From NCBI GenBank assembly GCA_036489885.1, contig DASXEW010000003.1, positions 1,488,001 through 1,552,000 on the forward strand: 64,000 nucleotides of DNA. Reading direction: 5' to 3'. Position 1 is the stretch's first letter; every line of letters starts with the position of its first letter. The notes below the pieces were generated by a model. It had not been told where the DNA came from. It searched no databases and was given only the letters and a program-made list of their open reading frames with translations. The stretch is from Candidatus Baltobacteraceae bacterium. GTDB lineage: Bacteria > Vulcanimicrobiota > Vulcanimicrobiia > Vulcanimicrobiales > Vulcanimicrobiaceae. Below are positions 63,017 through 64,000 of the stretch, piece by piece. Position numbers and translations under genes: made by a program.

Positions 63017-64000
63017 CCGCCGCCGGCGCCGACGCGATCGGCGCTGGGTTCGGTCATCAGCATCGGATCGAGGATTTCTTTGAGCTTCTCCGCGTCGAGA
63101 TCCGTCTTGCGCAGGGCGACCTCGCGTACGGTCTCGCCCGTTTTCGCGGCTTCCTTTGCAATCGCAGCAGCCGCGTCGTAGCCGATGATCGGCGCAAGGC
63201 TCGTGCACATCGAGAGGCCGCGCTCGACCATTGCCGGGCCTTGGCCCGTCGCCTGGATGCCGCTGATGGTCTGCTTCGCGAAATTTGCCGCCGCTGCCCC
63301 GAGCAATTCGATCGAATTGATGAGGTTGTGGGCGACGACCGGCATCATCAGATTGATTTCGAAGTTGCCGCTGGCACCGCCGAATCCGATCGTCGCGTCG
63401 TTGCCGATGACTTGCGCGCACACCATCATCACCGATTCGGCGATGACCGGATTGACTTTGCCCGGCATGATCGAGCTTCCGGGCTGTACTTCGGGTAGCG
63501 TGATCTCGCCGATTCCGGCACGCGGACCGGAACCGATCCAGCGAATGTCGTTTGCGATCTTGAACATCGATACGGCGATCGTGCGCATTGAGCCGCTCGC
63601 CTCAACGGCGTTATCGAGGGTAGACTGTGATTGAAAATGATTGGTGGTCTCACGAATCTCGCTGCCGACGTCTTTGCTCAAGCGCGCGGTCGCGCGCTTC
63701 GCGAACTCCGGGTGCGTGTTGATCCCGGTTCCGACGGCCGTTCCGCCGAGCGCGACTTCCGAGAGTTCTTTCTTGGCGTGATTGGCGCGCTCGACCGCGC
63801 GCTCGATTTGTCCGGCGTAACCGAGAAACTCCTGACCCAGGCGAATCGGCGTTGCGTCTTGCAGATGCGTGCGTCCGGTTTTGATGACGCCCCAAAACTC
63901 TTTGCTCTTCGCATCGAGCGCGGATTTGAGCTCGCGTAGACCGGGAAGTAGCACTTCGTCGATTGCCATCACTGCGCCGACGTGAAGCGCGGTCGGAATC
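63013..64000 (-). CDS. fumC: Class II fumarase (N-terminus beyond right edge)
   Basis: The frame runs 329 residues from the right edge with no start, so the gene is cut. At the edge it reads IPTALHVGAV, where class II fumarases have IPTAMH. The signature GSSIMPGKVNP and the substrate-loop segment GRTHLQDATP, then GTAVGTGIN, place it with FumC; the related aspartate ammonia-lyase shares these, and the QATGQ and final region are compatible with FumC, so FumC is preferred. It interconverts fumarate and malate in the TCA cycle. The C-terminal tail has GAGGG. Confidence 0.88.
   Translation of the reverse strand, partial: IPTALHVGAVMAIDEVLLPGLRELKSALDAKSKEFWGVIKTGRTHLQDATPIRLGQEFLGYAGQIERAVERANHAKKELSEVALGGTAVGTGINTHPEFAKRATARLSKDVGSEIRETTNHFQSQSTLDNAVEASGSMRTIAVSMFKIANDIRWIGSGPRAGIGEITLPEVQPGSSIMPGKVNPVIAESVMMVCAQVIGNDATIGFGGASGNFEINLMMPVVAHNLINSIELLGAAAANFAKQTISGIQATGQGPAMVERGLSMCTSLAPIIGYDAAAAIAKEAAKTGETVREVALRKTDLDAEKLKEILDPMLMTEPSADRVGAGGG

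Overview
The window is about 64 kb of dense, high-GC bacterial chromosome, with roughly 60 genes, short gaps and many 1-11 bp start/stop overlaps. The cell envelope looks diderm: there is a TonB-dependent receptor, an AcrB-type RND pump and pseudopilin-like proteins. Metabolism looks aerobic: a complete 14-subunit complex I and BluB, which needs oxygen. GTG and TTG starts are frequent. No rRNA, tRNA, CRISPR array, prophage or insertion sequence was seen. The lineage cannot be fixed from sequence alone; the gene style would fit an under-sampled soil phylum such as Eremiobacterota (Vulcanimicrobiota), but that is a low-confidence guess.

Layout. 1-11.2 kb: ATP-dependent DNA ligase (cut by the left edge) divergent from a LysE exporter, then cysK, a double-domain M16 peptidase, an AcrB-like pump, a small membrane protein, a HAD phosphatase and a Fic-fold protein lacking the catalytic histidine. 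11.3-19.5 kb: B12-dependent methionine synthase and a complete branched-chain amino-acid ABC transporter (livKHMGF). 19.5-24.9 kb: a gene-free stretch with REP-like repeats, 3-methyladenine glycosylase, a PEBP-family protein, a nitroreductase, three pilin-like genes, nagA and a small secreted protein. 24.9-33.6 kb: cobalamin locus with btuF divergent from bluB, then a cobalamin riboswitch and btuB-btuC-btuD-cobT-cobS-cobU-hflX. 33.6-34.6 kb: a trypsin-like protease and a small lipoprotein. 34.7-48.6 kb: nuoA-N in canonical order. 48.8-54.9 kb: esterase, phosphoesterase, two unknown proteins (one with a duplicated Cys module), acyl-CoA synthetase and a serine hydrolase. 55.0-61.2 kb: a GntR/FCD regulator and a probable hydroxy-acid or aldehyde catabolic cluster. 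61.3-64.0 kb: a HAD-phosphatase/P-loop-ATPase fusion, and class II fumarase cut by the right edge.

How the genes work together. The best-supported system is corrinoid salvage and remodelling. A receptor and BtuCDF import corrinoids, BluB makes the lower ligand dimethylbenzimidazole, and CobU, CobT and CobS build the nucleotide loop. A B12-sensing leader sits in front of the import and assembly genes, and MetH nearby is a B12 consumer. The nuo operon is almost entirely translationally coupled. The most unusual items are the HAD-ATPase fusion, the His-to-Arg Fic protein, the secreted protein with two CxxCF modules, the tag gene whose natural start codon reads ATA, the pilin-like trio behind nagA, and a dispersed palindromic repeat that supplies the stop codon of one gene.
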